A stretch of DNA of 64,000 nucleotides from Zantedeschia hybrid cultivar (Eukaryota; Streptophyta; Magnoliopsida; Alismatales; Araceae): the NCBI GenBank assembly GCA_030544215.1, contig JARZZO010000003.1, positions 22,577,879-22,641,878 of the forward strand, given 5' to 3'. Under the pieces are notes generated by a model, which worked only from the letters and a program-made list of their open reading frames with translations, did not search any database and was not told the origin of the DNA. How positions within the stretch are numbered: position 1 is the first letter of the stretch; the number at the start of each line of letters is the position of its first letter. The translations under genes and the position numbers were made by a program. Below, one piece after another: positions 11,003 through 21,977 of the stretch.

Positions 11003-12556
11003 TGTTGGGTTTTCTCGGTTTCTCCGGATCGCTCACGCAGCGGAAAACAAAAATTTTACAGCGATCCGTTTCCCGTTTCGAAGAACTAAAATACGATAAT
11101 CAGATTATCGAAGTTCTCACCGTGTGCGGATTCGAATCCGCAGCCGTTCGGTGCCGTCGGTGTGACACTGCAAGCCGCGCAAGCGCCCGGCCTCTAGCGA
11201 AGTCCACGCGATCCTCCCCGCGACGGATATCCTCGAGTTCGTCGTTCTTCGCAGCCCGCGAAGCCTCCGCTAGTCGCCGCAATGATCGCCGCAGTGCGCG
11301 GACGATTTCCCGTCGAACGAGATTCGAAAAAGCGGCGGAGCAGATCTGGATCTGCCTGGACGTCAGAGAAGGACAGAAACTGAGGAGGGGCGGCTAGGGT
11401 TAGCAGCAGCTTGGCCTGCTCAGCCCGTTCACTATGTTTTATACTAACCGCGCGATTTTTCACAAAAACCCCCGGTTTATATAAAACCCACTTATTTATC
11501 CATCGCCTTGAGAATCATTTGCGTGTGACCCTCTAGGCCCAAGTACCAGTCCAGTTAATGGCCCAGTAAGCCCAGTGACTCCTCACTGGCTTTATTAATT
11601 AATTAATAACCCTTTATTAATCAATTAATCAATCGAATTGATGTCGCACATCGAATTCGACCGGGCCTCCGATCACGTTGGGTGCCAAGCAACACCGCGT
11701 GAACCCGGAAGGTATTTGGGGTTAAGTAACCCACTCTTGGAACCTTTCCGTCGACAGTTACCACGTGGATATAATCCTTCATTCGTACAATGCTCTCGAG
11801 TCAACTCAGGGTATGGCGAGCTGTCAAACCCTAACCGGTCGACTCACTTGGATTGGATGCCGCTGATGAATATCGGAAAACTCCTTTCCCGATATTATCG
11901 TCCGCCCTGGCCAGGGACTTCCGCGCATCCTTCCTAGAGCATTCTCTCTCTAAGTACCGAGAGCGAATGATTCCTTATTGACACACAATTCCCTTCGACG
12001 GTATTCCGCTGTATCCAATCCTTGGCGTATTAGAATCCCGTGGCTAGAGATTCGTAGACCAAGGTCAAAGTACAGAAGTCCACCGCCAAGGTGTCCTTGG
12101 TGTCTCAGGTCCGAGGACCATCCACACAACTGCGACAATAGAATCAAGCTGGTTGACAGTGAGGTACAATACCATCCAGCGATTCAGTCGGATCAGTTCA
12201 GTGAACTCATTCTCCAATGAGCACTTACAGATTCGCCTTAGTGTCTCCACACAAGTGACTTATGAGATCAGTCACCCTCATCATATGAGCAGGAGTAATC
12301 TGTACTAGTCTTACCGGATATCCGATGTCCTTCTCGGATATCCTCCGACTAGGAACGATTAAGAATATGTGTGTTTAAGTGATCAGTCTCATTAGTATGA
12401 TCTCATCATAATCTGATCACTATAGCACATATTCACGAACTTCATTATGAAACGATAATTAAAGCGATTTACACATAACGAATATTATGCCATTATATTA
12501 ATAAATGAACGAGATTTATATTGTTAGATTGGCTTGTAGGCCACCTTAAACTAACA
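11003..12556 (-). repeat. 5' LTR of copia 1
   Basis: This 1554-bp LTR is the partner of 3810-5362. It abuts the initiator-Met primer site on its inner (left) side, so it is the 5' LTR of a minus-strand element. The right end CTAACA is followed by the TSD copy CGGAA. Confidence 0.95.
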
Positions 12557-12561
12557 CGGAA

Positions 12562-14607
12562 CTCCGGTACCTTGCCCTGGAAAAGTTGGCTCTGGCCCTC
12601 GTCTCGTCTGCAAGGAGGCTTCGGCCGTATTTTCTGGCCCATTCCATAAAAGTCCTCACCAACCAGCCCTTGAGGCAGATTCTTTCCCGGCCGGAGGTGT
12701 CCGGTAGGCTGGCGAAGTGGGCGATTGAGCTAGGGGAGTTCGACATCTCCTACGCCCCTCGGATAGCAATAAAAGCCCAGGCGTTGGCGGACTTCATCGC
12801 CGAACTTACCCCCGGCGCCTCCGCGACACCACAGCCAGAACCCGAAGTGGTCGAAGCCGAGGCTACTTCGGCACCTGCACCACCAGACGAATGGCGACTC
12901 TTCGTGGACGGCTCCGCATTCTCCACGGGCAGTGGCGCCGGGTGGATCCTGGCGTCGCCCGAAGGGGTCGTCACGGAGTACGCCCTGCGTTTCTCCTTTC
13001 CAGCGACTAACAACGCCGCCGAGTACGAAGCCCTCATCTCCGGCCTCAGGGCCGCGAAGAAGCTCGGCGCCCGGAACCTGAAAGCCTTCAACGATTCCCA
13101 GTTGATCGCCGGCCACATCTCCGGGGAGTATGAGGCTCGGGACGCAGTGATGGCGTCTTATCTCCAGGTAACTCGCAAGATCCTCACTCAATTCGATTCT
13201 TGTGAAATCGTGAGGATCCCCAGAGCCGAGAATACCCGGGCCGATGCCCTTTCCCGGCTGGCGTCAACCCAAGACGGGGGCGGAGGCCGAATGATCCTCG
13301 TCGAGGAGCTCGCCGAACCCAGCCTTGGCGAAACCGAAGCCATGCAAGTTGCTGAAGCCGAGGCCGAGACGTGGATGTCCCCCCTCGTCGCTTTCCTTCT
13401 CCAAGGAGAAGTCCCGCCAAATCCGAAGGAGGCGAAGCGCATTCGGCAGCGCTCATCCCACTTTCTCCTTTTGGACGGGGTGTTGTACAAGAAATCCTTC
13501 GGCCGACCGCTGCTACGGTGCCTCGGCCCGGCAGAAGCCGACTATGCCGCAAGAGAGGTCCATGAAGGGGTGTGCGGGGAGCATGCGGGAGGAAGAGCCC
13601 TGGCTCACAAGCTCCTGAGGCAAGGCTACTGGTGGCCAACACTCCGAGAGGACGCTCTAGCCCTCGTACGGCGCTGCGACCAGTGCCAGAGGTTCAGCTC
13701 CCTCATTCATCAGGCAGCCACCCTTCTGACCCCCTTATCTGATCCCTGGCCTTTCGCCCAATGGGGGATCGACCTCCTGGGACCTTTTCCCGTCGCCACC
13801 GGCCAAAGAAAATTCCTCATCGTGGCGGTCGATTACTTCACCAAATGGGTCGAAGCCGAACCCCTCGCGTCAATAACCGACAACAATGCTTGGAACTTCG
13901 TGTGGAAGTCCATCATTTGCCGGTTCGGCATCCCTTGGGCCATCATCTCTGACAATGGAAAGCAGTTCGATAGCTGGCGGTTCGGTGACAACTGCGCCAG
14001 CTTCGGCATACTCCACAAATTCACTTCGGTAGCGCATCCTCAAGCGAACGGCCAAGCCGAAGTCACTAACCGAAGCCTCCTGCAGGGATTGAAAACCCGC
14101 CTCGGCGAAGCTAAGGGCCGATGGGTGGAAGAGCTGTCGAGTGTCCTGTGGGCCTATCGGACGACAAGCCGAACCCCCACCGGCGAAACTCCCTTCCGCA
14201 TGGCCTATGGGATAGAGGCCGTTATTCCGATAGAAATCGGCCTCCCTTCTCCCAGGGTCGTTGCTTACAGTTCGGAGGCCAACGAAGAAGGTTTGAAAGA
14301 CCACTTGGACCTCATTGAAGAGGTCCGAGATAAAGCTCGTATCCGGCTGGCGGCTTATCAACAGCGCATGGCCAAGTACCACAACACTCGAGTAAAGCCC
14401 CGGAGCTTCGAAGGGGGGAGCCTGGTGTTGAGGAATGCTCATGCTTCCAAGCCGGCCGAAGCCTCAGGAAAGCTTGCCCCCAACTGGGAGGGGCCCTACC
14501 GGATCAGGGAGGTAATCAGGCATGGAGCTTACCGGTTGGAGACCCTTTCGGGCCAACCCATTCCTCGCACATGGAATGTAGAGCGCCTTCGGCGTTATTA
14601 TATGTAA
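12562..14607 (+). pseudogene. Tat pol, second part (RNase H, archaeal-type RNase H, integrase)
   Basis: Resumes the frame broken at 3809, right after the duplicated CGGAA, and runs to TAA 14605-14607 with no internal stop. The rest of the first RNase H (LALEKLALALVSSARR) comes first. A second RNase H follows with acidic residues at VDGS (codon 12907), NNAAEYEA (13021), NDSQL (13093) and RADALSRL (13243); this extra domain is a hallmark of the Tat lineage. Integrase has an HHCC zinc finger (about 13558-13690) and the triad D (13771), D (13951), E (14059). The last two are separated by 35 residues, as in the DD35E family. This half looks intact; it is a pseudogene only because the upstream part is interrupted. 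Confidence 0.93.
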
Positions 14608-14673
14608 GTCAACTCTCCCCAGGCTTTCAGCCGGAGGGTAAAAATAAAGAACTCTTTTGTTCAGAAAACTTGT

Positions 14674-16957
14674 CATGGATTTCTCTAAGTCCGTGTAAAC
14701 CGTATCGGGAGTGGCTTCGGCCATGCAAACCGTACCGGGAGCGGCATGGTCCTCTTAAAGTCCGTAAGTCCTTCGATCCGACGAATGGCTTCGGCCATGT
14801 AATCCGGATCAGGACACGGCATGGATTTCTCTAAGTCCGTGTAAACCGTATCGGGAGTGGCTTCGGCCATGCAAACCGTACCGGGAGCGGCACGGTTCTC
14901 TTAAAGTCCGTGAGTCCTTCGATCCGACGAATGGCTTCGGCCATGTAATCCGGATCAGGACACGGCATGGATTTCTCTAAGTCCGTGTAAACCGTATCGG
15001 GAGTGGCTTCGGCCATGCAAACCGTACCGGGAGCGGCATGGTTCTCTTAAAGACCGTAAGTCCTTCGATCCGACGAATGGCTTCGGCCATGTAATCCGGA
15101 TCAGGACACGGCATGGATTTCTCTAAGTCCGTGTAAACCGTATCGGGAGTGGCCTCGGCCATGCAAACCGTACCGGGAGCGGCACGGTTTTTCTTAAAGT
15201 CCGTAAGTCCTTCGATCCGACGAATGGCTTCGGCCATGTAATCCGGATCAGGACACGGTATGGATTTCTCTAAGTCCGTGTAAACCGTATCGGGAGTGGC
15301 TTCGGCCATGCAAACCGTACTGGGAGCGGCATGGTCCTCTTAAAGTCCGTAAGTCCTTCGATCCGACGAATGGCTTCGGCCATGTAATCCGGATCAGGAC
15401 ACGGCATGGATTTCTATAAGTCCGTGTAAACCGTATCGGGAGTGGCTTCGGCCATGCAAACCGTACCGGGAGCGGCATGGTCCTCTTAAAGTCCGTAAGT
15501 CCTTCGATCCGACGAATGGCTTCGGCCATGTAATCCGGATCAGGACACGGTATGGATTTCTCTAAGTCCGTGTAAACCGTATCGGGAGTGGCTTCGGCCA
15601 TGCAAACCGTACCGGGAGCGGCATGGTCCTCTTAAAGTCCGTAAGTCCTTCGATCCGACGAATGGCTTCGGCCATGTAATCCGGATCAGGACACGGCATG
15701 GATTTCTCTAAGTCCGTGTAAACCGTATCGGGAGTGGCCTCGGCCAAGCAAACCGTACCGGGAGCAGCATGGTTTTTCTTAAAGTCCGTAAGTCCTTCGA
15801 TCCGACGAATGGCTTCGGCCATGTAATCCGGATCAGGACACGGTATGGATTTCTCTAAGTCCGTGTAAACCGTATCGGGAGTGGCTTCGGCCATGCAAAC
15901 CGTACCGGGAGCGGCATGGTCCTCTTAAAGTCCGTAAGTCCTTCGATCCGACGAATGGCCTCGGCCATGTAATCCGGATCAGGACACGGTATGGATTTCT
16001 CTAAGTCCGTGTAAACCGTATCGGGAGTGGCTTCGGCCATGCAAACCGTACCGGGAGCGGCATGGTCCTCTTAAAGTCCGTAAGTCCTTCGATCCGACGA
16101 ATGGCTTCGGCCATGTAATCCGGATCAGGACACGGCATGGATTTCTCTAAGTCCGTGTAAACCGTATCGGGAGTGGCCTCGGCCATGCAAACCGTACCGG
16201 GAGCGGCATGGTTTTTCTTAAAGTCCGTAAGTCCTTCGATCCGACGAATGGCTTCGGCCATGTAATCCGGATCAGGACACGGTATGGATTTCTCTAAGTC
16301 CGTGTAAACCGTATCGGGAGTGGCTTCGGCCATGCAAACCGTACCGGGAGCGGCATGGTCCTCTTAAAGTCCGTAAGTCCTTCGATCCGACGAATGTCCT
16401 CGGCCATGTAATCCGGATCAGGACACGGCATGGATTTCTCTAAGTCCGTGTAAACCGTATCGGGAGTGGCTTCGGCCATGCAAACCGTACCGGGAGCGGC
16501 ATGGTCCTCTTAAAGTCCGTAAGTCCTTCGATCCGACGAATGGCTTCGGCCATGTAATCCGGATCAGGACACGGTATGGATTTCTCTAAGTCCGTGTAAA
16601 CCGTATCGGGAGTGGCTTCGGCCATGCAAACCGTACCGGGAGCGGCATGGTCCTCTTAAAGTCCGTAAGTCCTTCGATCCGATGAATGACTTCGGCCATG
16701 TAATCCGGATCAGGACACGGCATGGATTTCTCTATGTCCGTGTAAACCGTATCGGGAGTGGCTTCGGCCATGCAAACCGTACTGGGAGCGGCATGGTCCT
16801 CTTAAAGTCCGTAAGTCCTTCGATCCGACAAATGGCTTCGGCCGTGTAATCCGGATCAGGACACGGCATGGATTTCTCTAAGTCCGTAAGTCCTTTGATC
16901 CGACGAATGGCTTCGGCCATGTAATCCGGATCGGGACGCGGCAGGCTATTTCCTAAG
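14674..16957 (+). repeat. 146-bp tandem array, about 15 copies
   Basis: A unit starting CATGGATTTCTCTAAGTCCG recurs every 146-147 bp (14674, 14820, 14966, 15112, 15259 and so on to 16867), with few substitutions. The last copy is internally deleted. Each unit looks like two diverged halves of about 70 and 76 bp, both with TAA(A)GTCCGT early, GGCTTCGGCCATG in the middle and CGGCATGG near the end. The antisense open frames in each copy change frame from unit to unit, because 146 is not a multiple of three, so they are not genes. Arrays at this place are known in Tat-lineage elements. Confidence 0.93.
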
Positions 16958-17293
16958 TCTGCGTGGACAAAGCGAGAGCGGCTTCGGCTACAGAAGCCGA
17001 ATCTGAAACAGCCTGATCTGTTGACGAGATACTATCGACGACCTATCCGAACCTACGTTAGGTCTCGGCTTCGCAGGCTATAGTGGACGACGAAAGGATC
17101 TCAGATTTCGGAAAGACTAGGTCCACTCGTCACGCAAGAAACGATAAGGTAAAGCCCAAAAACGTTCCTTGTATTCTTGAACAGAAGGAAGTACAAGCTC
17201 GGCCATATACCTGGCCGAAGGCTTACAAAAGCGAAAATGCAAAAACCGAGGGGAACCCTCGTATCAGTCCTCGACGGCCCTCTCCTCCTCCGC
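16958..17293 (+). other. Spacer between tandem array and antisense ORF
   Basis: 336 bp of non-repetitive sequence with several GGCTTCGGC-like words related to the array. No gene or clear signal is seen. It would form the 3' UTR of the antisense transcript. Confidence 0.5.
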
Positions 17294-18022
17294 CTAGATG
17301 ACATTTCGGCCAGGAGAGGGAGAGGGGGAGTCAACAATCTGCACCGATTCAGGAGCAGCAGCCTCGGCGGGAGCCTCCTCTGCGGGAGCTTCCTCTGCGG
17401 GAGCCTCCTCGGCGGTCTCGACCTCACCCTCAGCATCTGGAGGCAAGGCCCTCTCAGCCATGAGGCCCTTCCACCAGGATAGGAGCTCCCTGGCTTCCTC
17501 GCCCCTCGGCAGAACTTCCCCGGTCAGATCGACGTCCGGGCAGGCCCTCTGGTCGACAGCCAGTCCGGGGTCGAAGACCGAAGAAGACGCCAGCAGCTGG
17601 GCTCGGAGGATCTCTCGGGCGTATTCACGCCCGGCTTTGAAATCGGCTATGGCCGATTCCGCCGCTTCCTCCAGTTCCCGCTTTAGGGCCGAGACCTCCT
17701 CGGCAAGGCGGCGCTTCTCTAAAGCCCACCCGGACTCCTTGTCCTGGATCTGGGTCTTAAGCACCCGGTTCTCATCCTGAGCCGCAGCGAGTGCGCCCTC
17801 GGCTTTCTCTTTGGCCTCAGCAGCAGCGCGGGCTTCTGCTGCCCTCTCCTCTAGCTGCGCCCGCACCCGACCGCTCGCGGTAGTGAGCCTGTCAACCAAG
17901 GGCTCGATGCGGGGCGCCGCCGAGGTACCTTCACCGGAACCGGCCGGACCCACCTCGGCCTCCAGAAGTTTGCGGTGGAGCAGCTACTGTTGATGCATCA
18001 GGACGCTGCCCGTCATCGCAGC

Positions 18023-18101
18023 CTGCGAGCCGAAGAGCAGACAAGGGTTAGAAAATCCGGAGCCAATGGAGGATAGGTTGAAAAGTTTTCGGACTTCTTA
18101 C
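18023..18101 (-). other. Predicted intron 2 of antisense ORF
   Basis: Donor CAG|GTAAGA at 18102/18101 and acceptor TCGCAG|G ending at 18023; 79 bp, phase 0. Reading through the intron loses the frame, whereas splicing joins exon 2 to the coiled-coil exon. Confidence 0.7.
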
Positions 18102-18610
18102 CTGAACCGACAACCGAGCGCTCATCGCCGCCAGGTCGGCAATCGAATGCTCCCTCAGCTCTTCGAAAGCTGACGGGAGAGTGAAGCTGCTGAGCAGACG
18201 AAGGCACGTCTGCGGGTCCTGCATACTTTCATCTCTGTCACCGGCCCCTGCCGATACGGCCAGAGGAGAGTCGCCCCTCGGCGCCTCGGGGGACGCCAGC
18301 CTTGCGGCCCTTCGGGTCCCGGTGCTCCTCCTGACCAGCGGAGCCATCTCCACCTCTTCGGCCTCCTCTTCCCGGGGGCGCTTCGACGCTCGGCCGCCCC
18401 TTCGAGCGGCGAATTTTGTCTTCTGCTCCCTCTCTAGAGCAGCGGCGGCAGCGCGACCCTCGGCGGAGGCCGCAGTCCTTGGGACCCCGCCTCGGGTCCT
18501 CGGAGCCCCGGAGCCTCGGCCGGACCTGCCTGCTGATTGCGGGACCGGCGCCCGGCCTGAACCGCGTTGGTCGGCTATCAGGTCGAGGAGGTCATCAAGA
18601 CCGGCCATTG

Positions 18611-18675
18611 CTGCAAGCAAAAGCGGCGCGTTAGTAACGAGACAGTGGTCAAATACTAATACAAAGCCGACTTAC
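18611..18675 (-). other. Predicted intron 1 of antisense ORF
   Basis: Donor GAGG|GTAAGTC at 18676/18675 and acceptor TTGCAG|CA ending at 18611; 65 bp, phase 1. The single base left by exon 1 and the two bases CA of exon 2 complete one codon. This independent phase match supports the model. Confidence 0.7.
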
Positions 18676-20039
18676 CCTCGGCCGAAACTTCATCAGCCTC
18701 GTTAGCCGGAGGAGCTTCGGCCGGAGGAGCGGCAGTCCTTCCCCCGCGGCCCCGCGGAGTCTCCCCGGGAGGGAGGTAAGGGAAGGCCCGCTCCGGATCA
18801 AACTTAGGGTCCGGCCAAACCCCGGCGTTTATCAGCCGCTCCGCGTCGGTGAGAAGCTCCGAGACGCCGTATGGGGCCTTAACCTAGACGTGGCCCACGA
18901 TAGTGCTCTGAACAGGGGTCAGAGCAGGAGGGCCCGAGAGGCCTGCAGCCAGCGGCGCCCATTCGGTGGGAAAGGGCCACAGGCCCTTCTCGTTCTCCGG
19001 CAGAGAGACGAAGATGAACTTCCTCTTCCAGCCGTGGATAGACGAGGGCTTCCCGGAGAAGATGCTTCGGCCAACCCGAGGGACGAAGAAGTACCACTCG
19101 GACTTCCCCTGCGTTTGGATTTTGAAGAGATAGCGGAAGACATTGATGGAGGGGCGGATTTTTATATGAGCAAAGACGCTCAGAAATCCGTACACAGTCC
19201 GCCAAGAATTGGGGAAGAACTGAGACGGGGCCAGCCCGTAGAAGCTAAGGAGATTAATGACGAAGGTGGGGAGAGGGAGACGGAAGCCCGCCTCGAAGCT
19301 ATCAACATAGATGGAGAAGGAGTCCGGGCGAACAGTATTTGCCCTGGTGGCAGAATCGGGCCGATGGGGGGTCGTCCAAGAAGGAAGCTGGAAGTAAGAA
19401 ACTAGGTTCCTCACCTCTACGTCCGAGAGGGAGCAGGATGCTACCGAAACAGTGTCCGGAGGACGGCGCCCCGAGGTGGAAGCCTGGCCTGGGTCCCGGA
19501 CTTCTTGGGTAGCCTCGGCTTCGGGAGCCTCGGCACCAGAAGCTTCGGCCTCAGAAGCCTCGGCACCCGAAGCCTCGGTCCCAGAAATCTCGACCTCGGA
19601 GACCTCCGCTCCAGAGGTCTCGGACCCCTTGGTCCCGGAGTTTTCAGACTCCCCAGACATTGCGGAAGCAAGGGATCCCGAGGCAAGAGGATCTGACAGG
19701 GAAGACTTAGGAGAATGGGGGGGAGTATACTCCTCGTCCGAAGGAGTAATCTCGCTGGAAGAGCTCCGGACCATAAGGCCGCGAAGGGGAAAAAGGAGGT
19801 CAAAGCTTACTCGCGGAGAGGGGGAGGAAGTCTCTCTTGAGCCAAATGCAACCTCAAGCCTCCAAGCTCCACCGGCGATGCATTCTGAGGGACGAAGAAC
19901 CTCCCACGGTAGCCGACGAGCTCGGACGAAGCCTTCAGGAAGCTGGCCTTTCGCTGGAGAAGGAAGAAGAACTCGGATGGTTGCAAGGGAAACGCAAGCG
20001 CAGCAGCAAGAAGAAGAACAGTGCCCTGCGGAGGGCCTG

Positions 20040-20047
20040 TATTTATA
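20040..20047 (-). promoter_or_regulatory. TATA box of antisense ORF
   Basis: The minus strand reads TATAAATA, a canonical plant TATA box in otherwise GC-rich DNA, about 265 bp upstream of ATG 19774. A pyrimidine-rich TTCTTCTTCTTGC stretch follows about 25 bp downstream, a plausible transcript start region. Confidence 0.65.
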
Positions 20048-20048
20048 A

Positions 20049-20645
20049 GCCCGTTCGAAACGCCTCCCGCCGAAGCCAGCGGCCGAGATCATCCCGCTCG
20101 TCCCCTCGCTCCTCCCGGATGACCGCCACGTGCGCCGTCCTTCGGCAATGATGACGGGCCGGCTCCGGGACTTGAAGCAGAGCGATCAACGGCCGAGAGC
20201 GCTCCGACCCTTCGGCTGATCGCTCGGATGCTTGCCACGTGTCCCGATCCGCGTAGGACGAAGGGAACGGCGGCGATCCGAGTGGAGCCTCGGGCAGAGA
20301 GCCGAGGCAATCCGCGACCAGCGGGCGGTCAGGATCCGTTTGTGTTTTTGACAGAGCGGCTGGATGCGCGACGCGTGTCCCGTGCTTCCTCGCGAGGCGA
20401 CGCGCCATCCCGTCCATTTAATGAAGCCTGACACGAGTCAGATGGCTCAGCCCTTCGGCTTCTGGGCTCTGAGCCTTCGTCGCCACTCCGAGCAAAGACG
20501 GAGCAACCGCGTAGCCCTCGGCCGACCGAGGGCACCCCCTTCCCAGCGACGAGAAAGAGAAACGGACCTTCGGGTAAAGCGTCTGTCACAAAAATTCTTC
20601 TGACAAGCTTCGGACTATACTCTCGCCATCTCAGAACTGAGGAAG
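20049..20645 (+). other. Spacer between antisense promoter and polypurine tract
   Basis: About 600 bp of GC-rich sequence rich in GGC and CCGA words. It would contain upstream promoter elements of the antisense gene. Open frames on both strands are low complexity; I see no gene. Confidence 0.5.
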
Positions 20646-20662
20646 ACAAGAGTGGGGGGCTA
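20646..20662 (+). other. Polypurine tract of Tat element
   Basis: ACAAGAGTGGGGGGCTA lies directly upstream of the TGTGATG start of the 3' LTR. It serves as the plus-strand primer site. Confidence 0.8.
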
Positions 20663-21802
20663 TGTGATGAGGCAGAATCCGATTCGGCCCATTGAAGCAG
20701 GCCCAAACCCCATTCAGCCCAACAGCAGCAGTATCAGGCCCTCCGGCGGCCTTCGGCCCGTCAGCGGCCCAGCAGCCTACGGCCCATAAGCGGCACCGTC
20801 GCTCCCGACCCAACAGGCTTCAGCCCGTCAGCGGCCCACCAGCCTACGACCCGGGAGCAGCGCGGCAGCCCAGGGCCCAACAGGCTTCGGCCCGTCAGCG
20901 GCCCAACCCCCTTCGGCCCGGTAGCCGAATCCGGCCCACTCCGGTGGCGGATCGGGCGCTATGGCGGTTTATCAGTAAACCTTCAATTAGTCCTATATCG
21001 GCTGCCACCGTTAACCATCCGCTATCCTCTGCTATAAATATCCCGCTGTTTGTGGCCAAGAGGGTGGTGGGAAAAACGGATGCCTCCCCAAGCTTCCGAA
21101 ACCCCTTAAAGGACTTCTGTCCGAATAGCATTATAGCTGCTCTTTCTTGCTTTCTGAATCGAATCTTCTTCAGGAGCTAACTTGACCGTCGGAGGGGGTT
21201 CCACAGGGCTGACGCCCGGGACTCCTGCTGACTGGTTCTTCTTCTTCTATCCTTCCTGCAGGGGCTCGGTTCGAATCGTCGCCGACCTCCCCGAGTCGGT
21301 CTCGGCCGCCGACCTCGGATTCCCCTCCCTGGTCTCGACGCCGAACGTCGGCTGCCCCAAGCCAGGAGACTTGGTCTCGCGCTGAAGGAGCCTTCGGGCT
21401 CGCTGTCCAAGGGCAAGCCCGCCGGCTGCCCCACGCCAGGAGGCTCGGTCTCGCGCTGAAGGAGCCTTCGGGCTCACTATCGGAGAGCGAGCCGTTCCCC
21501 CGTCCGATCTCGGACCCTCCGGCTTCGGCTCCGACGCTCGCCGACCGCTCGGCCGAGAGAAGCTCCTGCTCGCGCCGCGCCTCCGTCCGCCGAAGGAGCA
21601 GCGGCTCACTATCCAAGAGCAGCTCCGGCGGCAGACCGCGCCCCCCGCGGGCGGATCCAGGTCATCCCGAGAAGCCCCGTCTTCGCCCCGTTGCGGATCC
21701 CCGTCGGGTCCCCTTCCATCGTTCGGTTCGGACCGGCTCCGGATCCTCTTTTCCGGATTCCGTCTGCGGAATCCGGTCGTGATAGATCCAGTCTACATCA
21801 CG
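20663..21802 (+). repeat. 3' LTR of Tat element (shared with a second copy)
   Basis: 1140 bp, starting TGTGATG and ending CATCACG (CATCACA in the 5' copy), a 7-bp terminal inverted repeat. The last 316 bp match 1-316. It is preceded by a polypurine tract and followed by a primer site and gag start, so it acts as 3' LTR of one copy and 5' LTR of another. Confidence 0.92.
21350..21475 (+). repeat. 74-bp duplication inside the LTR
   Basis: The block GCTGCCCCA...GCCAGGAG...GGTCTCGCGCTGAAGGAG...GGGCTC occurs twice, starting at 21351 and 21425. A shortened related block (GAGAGCGAGCC, CTCACTATC) follows toward 21610. Confidence 0.7.
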
Positions 21803-21977
21803 TGGCGCCGTCTGTGGGAAACTAACAAAACAAGTCATGTCTCAGCGACCTGTGACCCGACGATCCGGACAAAGCGAAGCAGAAGCGCGGGAGGCCTCGG
21901 CACAGATGCTGCCTTCCGAAGGCGCACCGTCTGCCCCGCCGAACCCGCCTCTGCCGACCATACCGGAGTCTTTCGGC
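21803..21977 (+). pseudogene. Start of a second Tat copy (primer site and gag N-terminus, truncated)
   Basis: The primer site TGGCGCCGTCTGTGG at 21803 and ATG 21837 repeat 317-502 almost exactly. The gag frame (MSQRPVTRR...) stops matching after TCTTTCGGC at 21977, where copia 2 LTR sequence begins. About 47 codons remain. Confidence 0.9.

Larger units (their letters stand above)
3805..12561 (-). mobile_element. Ty1/copia retrotransposon 1, nested in the Tat element
   Basis: The element is 3810-12556, flanked by the direct duplication CGGAA at 3805-3809 and 12557-12561. The LTRs start TGTTGGG and end CTAACA in + orientation. Protein order, primer site at the right and polypurine tract at the left place it on the minus strand. 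The two LTRs (1553 and 1554 bp) differ at about 16 substitutions and one indel by eye, so the insertion is fairly recent. The interior is defective: most of gag and the end of integrase are missing. Confidence 0.95.
17294..19774 (-). pseudogene. Tat antisense ORF (gypsy-type transposon protein), three exons, two stops
   Basis: Proposed exons on the minus strand are 19774-18676, 18610-18102 and 18022-17294. Exon lengths sum to 2337 nt, a multiple of three, and both GT-AG introns keep the frame. ATG 19774 (MVRSSSSE) is chosen because it lies downstream of a TATA box; an earlier in-frame ATG at 20092 lies upstream of that box. Exon 1 has acidic E/A/S repeats (about residues 50-90), then a globular part (VRNLVSYFQLP...YGFLSVFAHIKIRPSINVF) resembling the Pfam family called putative gypsy-type transposon. 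Exon 2 is basic and low complexity. Exon 3 has a long Ala/Glu-rich coiled coil. In-frame TAG codons at 18886-18884 and 17986-17984 break it. The protein's function is unknown; Tat elements are known to carry such a gene. Confidence 0.8.
1..21802 (+). mobile_element. Tat-lineage (RIRE2-like) Ty3/gypsy LTR retrotransposon
   Basis: The order is partial 5' LTR, primer site, gag-protease-RT-RNase H-second RNase H-integrase, 146-bp tandem array, antisense ORF, polypurine tract and 3' LTR. An internal tandem array plus an antisense ORF between pol and the 3' LTR, together with a duplicated RNase H, is the known architecture of the Tat lineage (RIRE2, Grande, Retand). The 5' LTR is cut by the window start. 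A copia element fills 3810-12556. Without that insertion and its duplicated CGGAA, the visible part is about 13 kb. Confidence 0.9.

Noticed and set aside
14685..16920. About a dozen similar antisense open frames of 61-117 codons (MAEATPDTVYTDLEK...)
   Set aside because: They are by-products of the 146-bp tandem array; the frame changes from unit to unit and there is no start context or homology to a protein family.
20090..20092. ATG 20092 as start of the antisense protein
   Set aside because: It lies upstream of the TATA box at 20047-20040; ATG 19774 fits the promoter better.
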